Positions 27,693-36,763 of a stretch of DNA of 64,000 nucleotides are shown here, one piece after another. The DNA is from Acinetobacter sp. YWS30-1 (GTDB taxonomy: Bacteria; Pseudomonadota; Gammaproteobacteria; Pseudomonadales; Moraxellaceae): positions 1,054,001 to 1,118,000 of the forward strand of contig NZ_CP114606.1 of the NCBI RefSeq assembly GCF_033558715.1. Direction: 5' to 3'. The translations under genes were made by a program, and so were the position numbers. Each line of letters begins with the position of its first letter. The first letter of the stretch is position 1. The notes under the pieces were generated by a model. The model was not told the DNA's origin. It did not search any database and was given only the letters and a program-made list of their open reading frames with translations.

Positions 27693-27698
27693 ATAGAT

Positions 27699-27774
27699 TG
27701 GCTCTCCAACCTGGGCTCGAACCAGGGACCTGCGGATTAACAGTCCGTCGCTCTACCGACTGAGCTATTGGAGA
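27699..27774 (-). tRNA. tRNA-Asn (GTT), pair 2, proximal gene
   Basis: 76 bases with encoded CCA, anticodon GTT, and the TCTCCAA/TTGGAGA acceptor stem. Identical to 27262-27337 as far as I can read. Confidence 0.97.
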
Positions 27775-27785
27775 ATCTGATGCGC

Positions 27786-27814
27786 ATTTTAGGCAGGAAA
27801 ATAAAGACCGTCAA
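27786..27814 (-). promoter_or_regulatory. Sigma70-type promoter of tRNA-Asn pair 2
   Basis: On the minus strand TTGACG (27809-27814) and TAAAAT (27786-27791) are 17 bases apart, 12 bases before the tRNA. Confidence 0.8.
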
Positions 27815-27879
27815 TCAATTCCTGTAAAGAAATGAATCATTTGCTTTTTTAATATGCACCTCAGGCCTAAAAATAAAAA

Positions 27880-27904
27880 AATCACCCATAAAGGGTGATT
27901 TTTT
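27880..27904 (-). terminator. Terminator of sodB
   Basis: AATCACCC and GGGTGATT pair around ATAAA, with an A run on the left that becomes a T run on the minus strand. Confidence 0.88.
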
Positions 27905-27921
27905 AAGCTGGAAATAAAAAA

Positions 27922-28548
27922 TTATTTCTCAACACCAGCAGGTTGACCTGCATATTTCGCATTTGCGTAGTCCCAGTTCACCAGGCTTTCTAGGAAAGTA
28001 GAGATGTATTTAGGACGAGCGTTACGGTAGTCGATGTAGTAAGCATGTTCCCAAACATCGATTGTCAACACAGCAATTTTACCGTGCGCCATTGGAGTGT
28101 CGGCATTTGAAGTTTTAAGGATAGACAGGTTACCGTTTACTTCATCAGCAACTAACCAAGCCCAACCTGAACCGAACTGAGTTGCAGCAGCAGTTGCGAA
28201 CTCTTCAGCGAATTTTTCGTAAGAACCGAAAGCTTCGTCAATTTTTGCAGCCAAAGCGCCAGTTGCTTTACCGCCACCGTTTTTAGTCAAGCAGTTCCAG
28301 TAGAATGTGTGGTTCCATACTTGCGCAGCGTTGTTAAATACACCTGCTTTAGATGAATCACCAGCAGTTGCTTTGATGATTTCTTCTAGAGTTTTGCCTT
28401 CAAGCTCAGTACCAGCGATCAGGTTGTTCAGGTTAACCACATAAGTGTTGTGGTGTTTGTCGTGGTGGTATTCTAAAGTTTCTTTGCTGATGTGTGGAGC
28501 AAGAGCGTCGTAGTCGTATGGTAATGGTGGTAAAGTAATGGTTGTCAT
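27922..28548 (-). CDS. sodB: Iron superoxide dismutase
   Basis: Cytoplasmic enzyme that converts superoxide to hydrogen peroxide and oxygen. From ATG 28548, nine bases after AAGGA, it has 208 residues; the 12-codon upstream extension is unlikely. Metal ligands are visible in [13 protein letters not shown] (first His), NHTFYW (second) and [13 protein letters not shown] (Asp and third His). The QFGSGWAWL segment with its Gln-containing start favours iron over manganese. It stands alone with a terminator. Confidence 0.96.
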   Translation of the reverse strand: MTTITLPPLPYDYDALAPHISKETLEYHHDKHHNTYVVNLNNLIAGTELEGKTLEEIIKATAGDSSKAGVFNNAAQVWNHTFYWNCLTKNGGGKATGALAAKIDEAFGSYEKFAEEFATAAATQFGSGWAWLVADEVNGNLSILKTSNADTPMAHGKIAVLTIDVWEHAYYIDYRNARPKYISTFLESLVNWDYANAKYAGQPAGVEK

Positions 28549-28701
28549 GTTTTCAATTCCTTGCATTTTGCTGGGTTTTGACAATAAGTGGCGTTATTGT
28601 AATAGATTCTTAGGCAAAAATGGGCACTGTGTATAAATAACAATACAGAATAAAGCCTGAAAATTTAAAGATAAAGCCACTCATCTACTTGCCAATCGAA
28701 A

Positions 28702-29460
28702 TTAAATCGGATTGTTTAATTCGAAATAACTATACTTAATATTAAATTGTTCTGAAATAGCTTTAGCCAGACGTTGTACACCATATTTTTCAGTGGCGTG
28801 GTGGCCGCAGGCATAATAATGCACATCCAGTTCCTGAGCATCATAAAAAGTACGCTCACTGACTTCGCCAGAAATATAAGCATCACAGTCTTGTGCCGCC
28901 GCTTTATGAATATAATCCTGTGCACCACCAGTACAGAAACCGACTTTTTGAATCAGGCTTTTTTCAGCAGGTAAATGCAGCGCATCATAGCCAAGTCTTT
29001 CTGATACATAGGCCTTGAATCCTTCTGGCGTCATGGCCTGCTTTAAATAACCAATATTCCCAATTGGACGGCGCTCACTCGGATCAAGCTGTTCTAGGTT
29101 TTCCAGTTCCAGCAGGTCTGCAATCGCAGCATTATTTCCCAGAGTTGGATGGCTGTCTAAAGGCAGATGATAACCGACAAGGGAAATATCATTTTGGATC
29201 AGGCTTTTAATTCTTTTACCACGCATCCCAGCAATCGGGTAGGCTTCGCCTTTCCAGAAATAACCATGGTGAACCAATAATAAATCAGCACCTTGTTCAA
29301 TTGCAGCTTCGATTGCAGTTTGTGAGGCAGTAACCGCACATAAAATTTTATTGACTTCAGCTCGGCCTTCGATCTGTAAGCCATTCGGTGCATAGTCCTT
29401 AAATTCGGAAGATGCCAAAGTCTGATCGCACCAGCGGATAATATCGTTTAAATTCGCCAT
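28702..29460 (-). CDS. Nif3-like dinuclear metal-centre protein (YbgI family)
   Basis: A 252-residue Nif3/DUF34 protein, known from structures as a hexamer with a two-metal site. Metal ligands are expected in LLLVHHGYFWKG and in ACGHHATEKYGVQ near the C-terminus. The N-terminus (WCDQTLASSEFKDYAPNGLQIEG) is standard. The cellular role is still unclear, with GTP cyclohydrolase-like activity and metal insertion both proposed for relatives. It lies between sodB and a divergent DegS-like gene. Confidence 0.9.
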   Translation of the reverse strand: MANLNDIIRWCDQTLASSEFKDYAPNGLQIEGRAEVNKILCAVTASQTAIEAAIEQGADLLLVHHGYFWKGEAYPIAGMRGKRIKSLIQNDISLVGYHLPLDSHPTLGNNAAIADLLELENLEQLDPSERRPIGNIGYLKQAMTPEGFKAYVSERLGYDALHLPAEKSLIQKVGFCTGGAQDYIHKAAAQDCDAYISGEVSERTFYDAQELDVHYYACGHHATEKYGVQRLAKAISEQFNIKYSYFELNNPI

Positions 29461-29630
29461 AAAATTCCTGTCAGTTTATAAATTTGCCAATTCTTATTTA
29501 TATGTCCAATTGTAACTAAAGCAGCACAAATCTCTGTGGATTTTTTTGTGTTTAGTTATGTATTTGGCATTACAATAGGATACAAATCAATTAGTCATCA
29601 ACGAATTAAAATATTTTAGAGGATAGCAAA

Positions 29631-30812
29631 GTGCGCCGCACCTTTACATGGTTACCTTGGGTGTTACTGATTTTAGTCATTATCGGTTTTTTGGGGTGGC
29701 AGCAGCTGCAGAAACCTAAATCACCGATTGCGCCGGATGGCGTAAAAATGCCTGCTGAAAAAGTAGAACCGTTGATTGATACTTCGCGTTCTGGAGGGGT
29801 TGTCTCCTATAGTGCCGCCGTGAAAGTCGCAGCACCTGCGGTGGTGAATATCTTTACCACACAAAAAGTAAAACAGCAGGCGCATCCTTTACTGACTGAT
29901 CCAGTCTTCCGTGAATTTTTCGGTGATCAGTTGCCAGACCAGTTTGGTCAGAGTCCAAATGAAAACAGTTTAGGTTCAGGTGTAATTGTACGTCCTGATG
30001 GTTATATCCTGACCAATAACCACGTGATTGCACAAGCAGACCAGATTGTGGTGGCCTTGCATGATGGACGCCGTGCCGAAGCCAAGGTCGTGGGTACAGA
30101 CCCAGATACGGATTTGGCTGTAATCAAGATCGAACTTGAACAATTGCCAGTTTTGCCATTCAAGCTGAGTGGCAATGAAGTCGGTGATGTTGTTCTGGCT
30201 ATTGGTAACCCGTTTGGTGTCGGTCAAACCGTGACTCAGGGGATTATTTCTGCGACAGGCCGTTCTGATCTGGGCATCAATACCTATGAAGACTTTATTC
30301 AGACAGATGCTGCAATTAACCCGGGTAACTCGGGTGGTGCATTGATTGATGTTGCTGGTAACCTGATCGGGGTAAATACAGCAATCTTCTCCCAAACAGG
30401 TGGCTCACTGGGGATTGGTTTTGCGATTCCCGCTAAAATCTGTCAGCAAGTGATGAATGCAATCCTGAAAGATGGCCGTGTCGTGCGTGGCTGGCTGGGT
30501 ATCAGTCTGTTGCCGACAGAACGTAATGATGTTTTGCAACCTAAAGAATCAGGTGTAGTGGTCGCTGAAGTGCTGGAAAATGGACCTGCAGCAAAAGCTG
30601 GCATCCAGCGTGGTGATAAAATCATTAAGGTGAATAATGAAGTGATTACTTCTGCCTCACATCTGATTAATTTTGTCGCTTTACAGGCCCCAAACAGTAC
30701 TGTTCAGATTGAAGTAGAACGCGCTGGAAAAACTATGACACTGGATGTGGTGATTAGTGAACGTAAAACGCAAAGCAGTTCTTCACAATATATTCCTTTA
30801 CCACGTCAGTAA
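29631..30812 (+). CDS. Membrane-anchored DegS/AlgW-type serine protease
   Basis: This 393-residue trypsin-like protease has one N-terminal membrane helix (about 7-24) instead of a cleaved signal, and a single PDZ domain (about 275-370), the DegS layout. In relatives it senses misfolded outer-membrane proteins and cuts the anti-sigma factor RseA/MucA. The catalytic triad is His in TNNHVIAQ, Asp in DPDTDLAVIKI and Ser in NPGNSGGAL. The start is GTG 29631, eight bases after AGAGGA. Whether it acts on an RseA-like protein cannot be told from this window. Confidence 0.92.
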   Translation: MRRTFTWLPWVLLILVIIGFLGWQQLQKPKSPIAPDGVKMPAEKVEPLIDTSRSGGVVSYSAAVKVAAPAVVNIFTTQKVKQQAHPLLTDPVFREFFGDQLPDQFGQSPNENSLGSGVIVRPDGYILTNNHVIAQADQIVVALHDGRRAEAKVVGTDPDTDLAVIKIELEQLPVLPFKLSGNEVGDVVLAIGNPFGVGQTVTQGIISATGRSDLGINTYEDFIQTDAAINPGNSGGALIDVAGNLIGVNTAIFSQTGGSLGIGFAIPAKICQQVMNAILKDGRVVRGWLGISLLPTERNDVLQPKESGVVVAEVLENGPAAKAGIQRGDKIIKVNNEVITSASHLINFVALQAPNSTVQIEVERAGKTMTLDVVISERKTQSSSSQYIPLPRQ

Positions 30813-30824
30813 TTTTTTCTTCAG

Positions 30825-30851
30825 GAAAATCCCTCCATGTGAGGGATTTTT
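30825..30851 (+). terminator. Terminator of the DegS-like protease gene
   Basis: AAAATCCCTC and GAGGGATTTTTT pair around a CATGT loop, shortly after the stop. Confidence 0.87.
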
Positions 30852-30949
30852 TATGCACGCTGTATTTACTATAGATACAAAACAAAAATATTTTATGTGA
30901 ATTAAATCATTTAACTTCATTGAATAAAAATCAAAAAGGGTGAAGAACA

Positions 30950-31207
30950 ATGAGTTTTATAACTGCGGACCAAGCCAAAGTTTTATCGAATGTAGCCAAC
31001 TTGAATATTGAAATGTACAAGCCTCGCTTGGCTCAACTGATTGAAGATAATGCCCGACTGGGCAATACCGCTGTGCTAACGGTATTTCCTAAACATTTGC
31101 CTCTAGAAGAAATTCGGGGTCTTTCGGCAGAGCTGACTGAGCTCGGTTATAACGTGCGCTTTGAAGTGCAGGAGTTTTATTATAGCTTTAATGTCTACTG
31201 GCTATAA
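30950..31207 (+). CDS. Small hypothetical protein of 85 residues
   Basis: A soluble protein I do not recognise, beginning MSFITADQAKVLSNVAN and ending with aromatic residues (YYSFNVYWL). It alternates helical and strand-like segments and has no signal peptide. An AGGGTGAAG box just before the ATG supports the start. It precedes rutD by 79 bases without a clear terminator between, so it may be co-transcribed with rutD, but nothing in it points to pyrimidine metabolism. Confidence 0.65.
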   Translation: MSFITADQAKVLSNVANLNIEMYKPRLAQLIEDNARLGNTAVLTVFPKHLPLEEIRGLSAELTELGYNVRFEVQEFYYSFNVYWL

Positions 31208-31286
31208 TTTTATCAATTGTTCAAAAAAATCCTGTTTAGGCATATATTTTGCTGCATTTACCTCATAACGAAACTATGAGAAATTT

Positions 31287-32078
31287 ATGTCTTTATTTAT
31301 TCATCCTGCAGCACAGGCAGATGCACCTTATGTGGTGCTTTCATCTGGACTGGGCGGGCATGCCAGTTTCTGGAATCCTCAAATTAGAGTTTTACAGCAG
31401 CATTTTCATGTAGTCACTTATGATCAGGAAGGCTGTCATTCAGATTCTGAGCTATTGCCCACGTCTTATTCGATCGACCATATGGCCGGCCAGATTCTGG
31501 ATTTATTGATCAATGATGGCATTCGAGAGTTTCATTTCATCGGGCATGCATTGGGCGGACATATCGGCATGCAATTAGCGACCTATCAGGCTGAAAGAAA
31601 GTTTAAGCTACTCAGTCTGACCATGTTAAATGCTTGGGGAGAGCTGGATGCTCATACTCAGAAGTGTTTCGAAGCCCGGACTTCGTTATTGCTCAATAGC
31701 GGGGCAGAGGCATATGTGAGAGCACAGGCTTTATTTCTTTATCCGCCGCAGTGGATTTCAACCCATATTGATCAGTTAACCGAAGCAGAAAATAAGCAGC
31801 TCCTTGACTTTCCACCGATCCAAAATGTTCTGGCACGCCTACAAGCCGTGCAGGCTTTTAAACTGAACGCAGAACATCGTCAGGCACTCAAGGATATTCC
31901 TGTGCATTTGCTTGCTAACCAAGATGATTTTCTGGTGCCTTATCAGCGATCACAACAATTACAACAATGCCTGCCGCATAGTCACCTCAGTTTGCTTGAT
32001 ACAGGTGCACATGCATCTACTGTGACCGAGACAGATCAGGTGAATCAACTGATCCTTTCATTCCTGATTTCCCCTTAG
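31287..32078 (+). CDS. rutD: RutD-like aminoacrylate hydrolase
   Basis: RutD, an alpha/beta hydrolase, speeds the breakdown of 3-aminoacrylate to malonic semialdehyde during uracil degradation. This 263-residue protein resembles E. coli RutD: SSGLGGHASFWNPQI near the N-terminus, YDQEGCHSD, and GHALGGHIG at the nucleophile position (Ala instead of the usual Ser, as I recall for RutD). A His in DTGAHASTVT is near the C-terminus. Unlike in E. coli it lies upstream of rutA, separated by a terminator and the sigma54 promoter. Confidence 0.85.
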   Translation: MSLFIHPAAQADAPYVVLSSGLGGHASFWNPQIRVLQQHFHVVTYDQEGCHSDSELLPTSYSIDHMAGQILDLLINDGIREFHFIGHALGGHIGMQLATYQAERKFKLLSLTMLNAWGELDAHTQKCFEARTSLLLNSGAEAYVRAQALFLYPPQWISTHIDQLTEAENKQLLDFPPIQNVLARLQAVQAFKLNAEHRQALKDIPVHLLANQDDFLVPYQRSQQLQQCLPHSHLSLLDTGAHASTVTETDQVNQLILSFLISP

Positions 32079-32094
32079 TTTGAAGATTTTTTTA

Positions 32095-32120
32095 AAGCCA
32101 GACCTCGTGTCTGGTTTTTC
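32095..32120 (+). terminator. Terminator of rutD
   Basis: CCAGAC and GTCTGG pair around CTCGT and are followed by five T, separating rutD from the rutA unit. Confidence 0.83.
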
Positions 32121-32321
32121 ATTTTTTCTAATCAATTATTTTTGTAGCATCAGCATGGTTTTTACTTCGAATTGATGCATGAACTGCAAATGCACAAATT
32201 GCTACGAGTGCACTTGAATGAAACAGTATGTGCAAAATTGACTCATAGGTGAAAATGGTTATTTTACTAAAAATTCAAAAAATAAAATATTAAGTATTTG
32301 ATAAATATTAATTAAATAGAG
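32121..32321. other. Upstream control region of rutA
   Basis: No coding frame. TGCAC (32191), GTGCAC (32208-32213) and GTGCA (32230-32234) half-sites resemble NtrC half-sites but do not have the canonical seven-base separation. They sit about 115-160 bases before the predicted start point. Confidence 0.4.
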
Positions 32322-32338
32322 TTGGCACACGCTTTGCA
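32322..32338 (+). promoter_or_regulatory. Sigma54 (-24/-12) promoter of the rutA operon
   Basis: TTGGCACACGCTTTGCA is a full match to TGGCAC-N5-TTGC, with GG at 32324-32325 and GC at 32336-32337. Transcription would start near 32349, about 66 bases before the rutA ATG. The E. coli rut operon is also known to be NtrC/sigma54-dependent. Confidence 0.93.
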
Positions 32339-32408
32339 ATGCTTATCTTGTAAATAAAATTCCTGAAGTGGAATCAGAAATTTGAATAAGTGTTAAAAAT
32401 AATGAGGT

Positions 32409-33521
32409 GTGAAAATGAAAATAGGTGTCTTCTGTCCAATCGGAAATAATGGCTGGTTACTCTCTGAAAATGCACCGCAGTACATGCCGACTTTTGAGTT
32501 AAACAAACAAATCGTACAGCGTGCTGAGCACTATGGTTTCGATTTCGCACTTTCTATGATCAAGCTGCGTGGCTTTGGTGGCAAGACTGAATTTTGGGAA
32601 CATAACCTGGAAACGTTTACCCTGATGGCAGGTCTTGCGGCTGTCACCAGCAAAATTAAAATTTTCGCAACTGCCGCAACTCTGGTGATGCCACCCGCAA
32701 TTGTCGCGCGTATGGCATCAACCATTGATTCGATCTCAAATGGCCGTTTTGGTCTGAATGTCGTGACCGGCTGGCAGCCACCTGAATATACCCAAATGGG
32801 CATGTGGCCAGGCAATGACTATTTTGGTAAACGCTATGAATATCTGTCTGAATATGTACAAATTCTGCGTGAACTTTGGGCGACTGGTAAATCAGACTTT
32901 AAAGGCGAACATTTCCAGATGGAAGATTGCCGTGTTAGCCCACGTCCACAAGCCGACATGAAGATTATCTGTGCAGGTCAATCTGATGCAGGTTTAGAGT
33001 TTTCTGCACAATACGCTGACTATAACTTCGTGTTTGGTAAAGGCCTGAATACTCCAACAGCTTATGCAGAAATTAATGACCGCCTGAAAGAAAAAACAGA
33101 TGTGACTGGCCGTGATGTACAGACTTATGTGCTGTTTATGGTCATTGCGGCAGAAACCGATGAAGAAGCTCAAGCCAAATGGCAGCACTATAACGATGGT
33201 GCCGACATGGAAGCGATTAACTGGCTGATGAATCAAGGCGGTAAAGATACCACTTCCGGTGCAGACACCAATATCCGTCAAATGGCTTCTAGCGTATCTC
33301 CAGTGAATATCAATATGGGTACGCTGGTGGGTTCTTATGAAAATGTGGCACGAATGTTGGATGAAATTGGTGAGATCAAAGGTACGGAAGGCGTACTACT
33401 AACTTTTGATGATTTTATTCAAGGGGTTGAAGACTTTGGTCAAAAAATCCAGCCGCTAATGAAATGCCGTGATCATATTGTCATTGAAGATGAAGCGCCA
33501 GTTTTGGAGAAAAGCGCATGA
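32409..33521 (+). CDS. rutA: Pyrimidine monooxygenase
   Basis: RutA is a flavin-dependent monooxygenase that opens the uracil ring to give ureidoacrylate, using FMNH2 from RutF. The 370-residue luciferase-like TIM barrel matches E. coli RutA closely: [18 protein letters not shown] at the N-terminus, [13 protein letters not shown], and [11 protein letters not shown] are family hallmarks. The gene overlaps rutB by four bases (ATGA). It is the first gene behind the sigma54 promoter. Confidence 0.97.
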   Translation: MKMKIGVFCPIGNNGWLLSENAPQYMPTFELNKQIVQRAEHYGFDFALSMIKLRGFGGKTEFWEHNLETFTLMAGLAAVTSKIKIFATAATLVMPPAIVARMASTIDSISNGRFGLNVVTGWQPPEYTQMGMWPGNDYFGKRYEYLSEYVQILRELWATGKSDFKGEHFQMEDCRVSPRPQADMKIICAGQSDAGLEFSAQYADYNFVFGKGLNTPTAYAEINDRLKEKTDVTGRDVQTYVLFMVIAAETDEEAQAKWQHYNDGADMEAINWLMNQGGKDTTSGADTNIRQMASSVSPVNINMGTLVGSYENVARMLDEIGEIKGTEGVLLTFDDFIQGVEDFGQKIQPLMKCRDHIVIEDEAPVLEKSA

Positions 33522-34237
33522 GTGAATCAGTCGTAACAGCCGGTTTTACGGAAAAACTCGGCACAGGAAAAACGCTTAAAGCGGAACCCGAAGCGATTTG
33601 TCTTGCACCAGAACAGACAGCCTTGATTGTGATTGATATGCAAAATGCCTATACCTCTCAGGGTGGCTATCTGGATCTGGCGGGCTTTGATGTCTCGAAA
33701 ACCAAGCCCGTGGTTGAAAATATTAAAAAGGCCGTTGATGCCGCACATGCAGCCGGTATTCAGGTGATTTATTTCAAAAATGGCTGGGATGCAGAATATA
33801 AGGAAGCGGGTGGTAAGGACTCTCCAAATTTCCATAAATCCAATGCCTTAAAGACCATGCGTAAACGTCCTGAATTACAGGGGCAATTGTTAGCAAAAGG
33901 TGGTTGGGATTTTGAGCTGATTGATGAGTTAAAACCACTGCCACAAGACCTGGTGATCGAAAAGCCACGTTATAGCGGTTTCTTTAATACCGCGCTGGAC
34001 AGCATGTTGCGTGTAAGAGGAATTCGCAATCTGGTCTTTGTGGGGATTGCCACCAACGTGTGTGTGGAGTCGACACTACGTGATGGCTTCTTCTTAGAAT
34101 ATTTTGGTATCGCACTTGCTGATGCCTGCCATCAGGCCGGTCCAGTCGAAGCGCATGAAGCCAGTCTGTATAACATCAAGACTTTCTTTGGCTGGGTATC
34201 AGATACCAAAAATTTTGTAGAGACCTTTCAAAAATAA
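33518..34237 (+). CDS. rutB: Ureidoacrylate amidohydrolase
   Basis: RutB, an isochorismatase-like hydrolase of 239 residues, cleaves ureidoacrylate to aminoacrylate, CO2 and ammonia, releasing usable nitrogen. The catalytic triad is visible: Asp in IVIDMQNAY, Lys in [10 protein letters not shown] and Cys in ATNVCVEST. The N-terminal extension before the domain is as in E. coli. It overlaps the rutA stop by four bases, indicating coupled translation. Confidence 0.96.
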   Translation: MSESVVTAGFTEKLGTGKTLKAEPEAICLAPEQTALIVIDMQNAYTSQGGYLDLAGFDVSKTKPVVENIKKAVDAAHAAGIQVIYFKNGWDAEYKEAGGKDSPNFHKSNALKTMRKRPELQGQLLAKGGWDFELIDELKPLPQDLVIEKPRYSGFFNTALDSMLRVRGIRNLVFVGIATNVCVESTLRDGFFLEYFGIALADACHQAGPVEAHEASLYNIKTFFGWVSDTKNFVETFQK

Positions 34238-34311
34238 AGTGAGTCACTAAAAGAAACTAAATTAGCTGTAAGCGCATAAAGAATTAAAGAACAGAATTAA
34301 GGAAAAATAGT

Positions 34312-34692
34312 ATGCCTAAAGAAATCATTATTCCAGCAGGAACATCGAAACCATTAGCACCGTATGTACCGGCAACCAAGGCAGACAATATCGTGTATGT
34401 ATCCGGTACATTAGCTTTTGATGAAAATAATAATGTGGTGCATGTCGGTGATGCCGCAGCACAGACCCGTCATATTCTGGAAACTATCAAGCGTGTGATT
34501 GAGGAAGCAGGCGGCAGTATGGATGACGTGACCTTTAACCATGTCTTTGTCAAAGACTGGGCAGATTATGCTGCGATTAATGCAGTTTATGCAGAGTATT
34601 TCCCGGGAGATAAGCCGGCACGGTATTGCGTACAGACAGGTTTGGTCAAACCTGATGCGCTGGTCGAAATTGCTTCGATTGCCCATGTATAA
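34312..34692 (+). CDS. rutC: RidA-family 3-aminoacrylate deaminase
   Basis: RutC belongs to the Rid (YjgF) family and is thought to deaminate 3-aminoacrylate to malonic semialdehyde. The 126-residue protein has the family's C-terminal [12 protein letters not shown] with the Glu, and the catalytic Arg in ARYCVQTGL. It probably forms trimers. It follows rutB after 74 bases without a terminator. Confidence 0.95.
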   Translation: MPKEIIIPAGTSKPLAPYVPATKADNIVYVSGTLAFDENNNVVHVGDAAAQTRHILETIKRVIEEAGGSMDDVTFNHVFVKDWADYAAINAVYAEYFPGDKPARYCVQTGLVKPDALVEIASIAHV

Positions 34693-34747
34693 GTCGATCT
34701 ACCTGATTCAATCTCATTACTAGATGCCCCAGGTCTGAAACTGAATA

Positions 34748-35353
34748 TTGACTTGGGGGCGGGAGAACAGCATGAATGCCAAACTATCTAAAATCATTAC
34801 AGAAACAGTTGCAGAAAATAACGCATTAAATAAGGTTTTGGCGACTAACGCATCAGATGACATCTTTACCCAAGTTGATCAGCAGATTTTCCGTCAAGGC
34901 ATGTCCAATCTCGGGGCTGCAGTCAATGTCATTACCACGCAAGGTGAGGCAGGACAGGCAGGATTTACTGCCTCAGCCGTATGTAGCGTGACGGATACAC
35001 CACCAACGTTGCTGGTGTGTCTGAACCGTTTTGCTTCAGTTTATGAAACCTTTAAAAAGAATCAGGTGTTGTGTGTGAATACCCTGGCATCACATCAACA
35101 ACATCTTTCCAATCTGTTTGGTGGAAAAACACCAATGGCAGAGCGTTTCAGTCAGGGGAACTGGAAAACTTTGGTGACCCAGTCACCTGTACTTGAGGAT
35201 GCCTTAGTCAGTTTTGACTGCGAGGTGGTCCAATGTTTATCCGTAGGCAGTCATGACGTGCTGTTCTGTGAGGTGAAAGCGATGTGCCAGAGTCAAGGCA
35301 ATGCGCTGATGTACTTCAACCGTTCTTACTGTGAGCCACACAAAATGTGCTAA
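34748..35353 (+). CDS. rutF: Flavin reductase partner of RutA
   Basis: RutF reduces FMN with NAD(P)H to feed RutA. The 201-residue protein has a non-conserved N-terminal 40 residues and then a flavin-reductase-like split barrel: [38 protein letters not shown] and [12 protein letters not shown] are typical. A GGGAG-type ribosome site precedes the ATG. In E. coli rutD and rutE lie between rutC and rutF; both are absent at this spot. Confidence 0.94.
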   Translation: MTWGRENSMNAKLSKIITETVAENNALNKVLATNASDDIFTQVDQQIFRQGMSNLGAAVNVITTQGEAGQAGFTASAVCSVTDTPPTLLVCLNRFASVYETFKKNQVLCVNTLASHQQHLSNLFGGKTPMAERFSQGNWKTLVTQSPVLEDALVSFDCEVVQCLSVGSHDVLFCEVKAMCQSQGNALMYFNRSYCEPHKMC

Positions 35354-35386
35354 TTCAATTCAATCCTAATCAAGGAGGGGAAGCCG

Positions 35387-36748
35387 ATGCAAGAAAAAGA
35401 AACGTGGTTTCCAAAATTTAAGCCTTACCAAGGCAATCTCGATACCACACCCGTGCAAACAGATGAATATCTGCCTGCTGGAAAAAGTATTATTCTCGGG
35501 TTGCAGCATGTGTTTGCCATGTTTGGCGCAACCGTGCTGGCACCCTTATTAATGGGGTTTGATCCCAATCTCACGATTTTCATTACTGGGATTGGGACCA
35601 TTTTATTTTTCCTGATCACGGGCGGTCGATTGCCTAGTTATCTGGGATCAAGCTTTGCCTTTATTGGTGCGGTCGTCGCAGTGACGGGTTATTCAGGGGT
35701 TGGAGCCAATCCAAATATAGGATTAGCCCTTGGCGGTACGATTGCTTGCGGTATTGTCTATGCCTTGATTGGGCTACTGGTGATGAAAACTGGTACCAAC
35801 TGGATTGAAAAACTGATGCCACCTGTAGTGACAGGCGTGATCGTGATGATCATCGGTTTGAACTTGGCGCCCGTGGCGATTAAGAGTGTTTCAGCGAACC
35901 AGTTTGATTCGTGGATGGCTTTAATCACGATTATCTGTATCAGTGTGATTGCTGTGTTTACCCGAGGAATGGTACGCCGTCTATTATTGTTATTGGGCTT
36001 ATTATCTTCCTACCTGATTTATTTCCTTTTCACCAATGTGATGGGCTTCGGACCTGCGATTGATTTTACCAAAGTCAGTGAAGCAGCATGGTTTGGTTTG
36101 CCGAATTTCCAGAGTCCGGTCTTTGAAATGAATGCCATGCTGATGATTGCACCAGTGGCAATTATCTTGGTTGCAGAAAATCTAGGGCACTTTAAGGCAG
36201 TCTCTGCGATGACCGGTAAAAACCTGTCTCCATATATGGGTCGTGGTTTCTTTGCTGATGGGGTGTGTACTTCATTGTCCGCTTCTGTCGGTGGTACGGG
36301 GATGACCACTTATGCTGAAAATATCGGTGTGATGGCAGTCACCAAGGTTTATGCAACCACGGTATTTGTCTTCGCGGGTATCTTCGCGATTTTACTCGGA
36401 CTTTCGCCTAAATTTGGTGCAGTGATCAGTACCATTCCAGTGGCTTTATTGGGTGGTGCATCGATTGTCGTATTTGGTCTGATTACGGTGGCTGGTGCAA
36501 AAATCTGGGTAGATAACAAGGTTGATTTTACCAAGAACAGTACGCTGATTATTGGTGCCGTGTGTCTGATCATGGGTACAGGGAACTATAGCTTGCAGAT
36601 TGGTGGTTTTGATCTAGGGGGTATTGGTACTGCGACTTTAGCTGCGATCTTACTCAATCTATTCCTGAATCGTGGTGAAGATAAAGAATTGCCAGCCTCT
36701 GAACCAGCTGAAACCATAACTGAGGTTGAGGCTAAGCCAGTCGCTTAA
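35387..36748 (+). CDS. rutG: Uracil permease, NCS2 family
   Basis: RutG imports pyrimidines across the inner membrane. This 453-residue protein has about 14 hydrophobic helices and NCS2 signatures: LGLQHVFAMFGATVLAPLL near the N-terminus, the conserved Glu in VAENLGH, and the TTYAENIGV segment. A strong ribosome site (AAGGAGGGG) precedes the ATG. Its place after rutF matches E. coli. The C-terminal tail is Glu-rich and probably cytoplasmic. Confidence 0.96.
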   Translation: MQEKETWFPKFKPYQGNLDTTPVQTDEYLPAGKSIILGLQHVFAMFGATVLAPLLMGFDPNLTIFITGIGTILFFLITGGRLPSYLGSSFAFIGAVVAVTGYSGVGANPNIGLALGGTIACGIVYALIGLLVMKTGTNWIEKLMPPVVTGVIVMIIGLNLAPVAIKSVSANQFDSWMALITIICISVIAVFTRGMVRRLLLLLGLLSSYLIYFLFTNVMGFGPAIDFTKVSEAAWFGLPNFQSPVFEMNAMLMIAPVAIILVAENLGHFKAVSAMTGKNLSPYMGRGFFADGVCTSLSASVGGTGMTTYAENIGVMAVTKVYATTVFVFAGIFAILLGLSPKFGAVISTIPVALLGGASIVVFGLITVAGAKIWVDNKVDFTKNSTLIIGAVCLIMGTGNYSLQIGGFDLGGIGTATLAAILLNLFLNRGEDKELPASEPAETITEVEAKPVA

Positions 36749-36763
36749 AATGAGGAGTATTTT

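Larger units (their letters stand above)
27574..27779. repeat. Direct repeat copy 2: terminator plus tRNA-Asn pair
   Basis: About 206 bases almost identical to 27138-27342. Homology stops right after the tRNA 5' flank AATCTG, so the promoters outside the repeat differ. Confidence 0.93.

Noticed and set aside
27138..27779. CRISPR-like repeat structure at the tRNA locus
   Set aside because: The repeats are tRNA genes and terminators; there are no short regular repeats with unique spacers anywhere in the window.
32191..32234. Canonical NtrC site upstream of rutA
   Set aside because: The half-sites are present but their gaps do not fit the consensus spacing, so only half-sites are reported.
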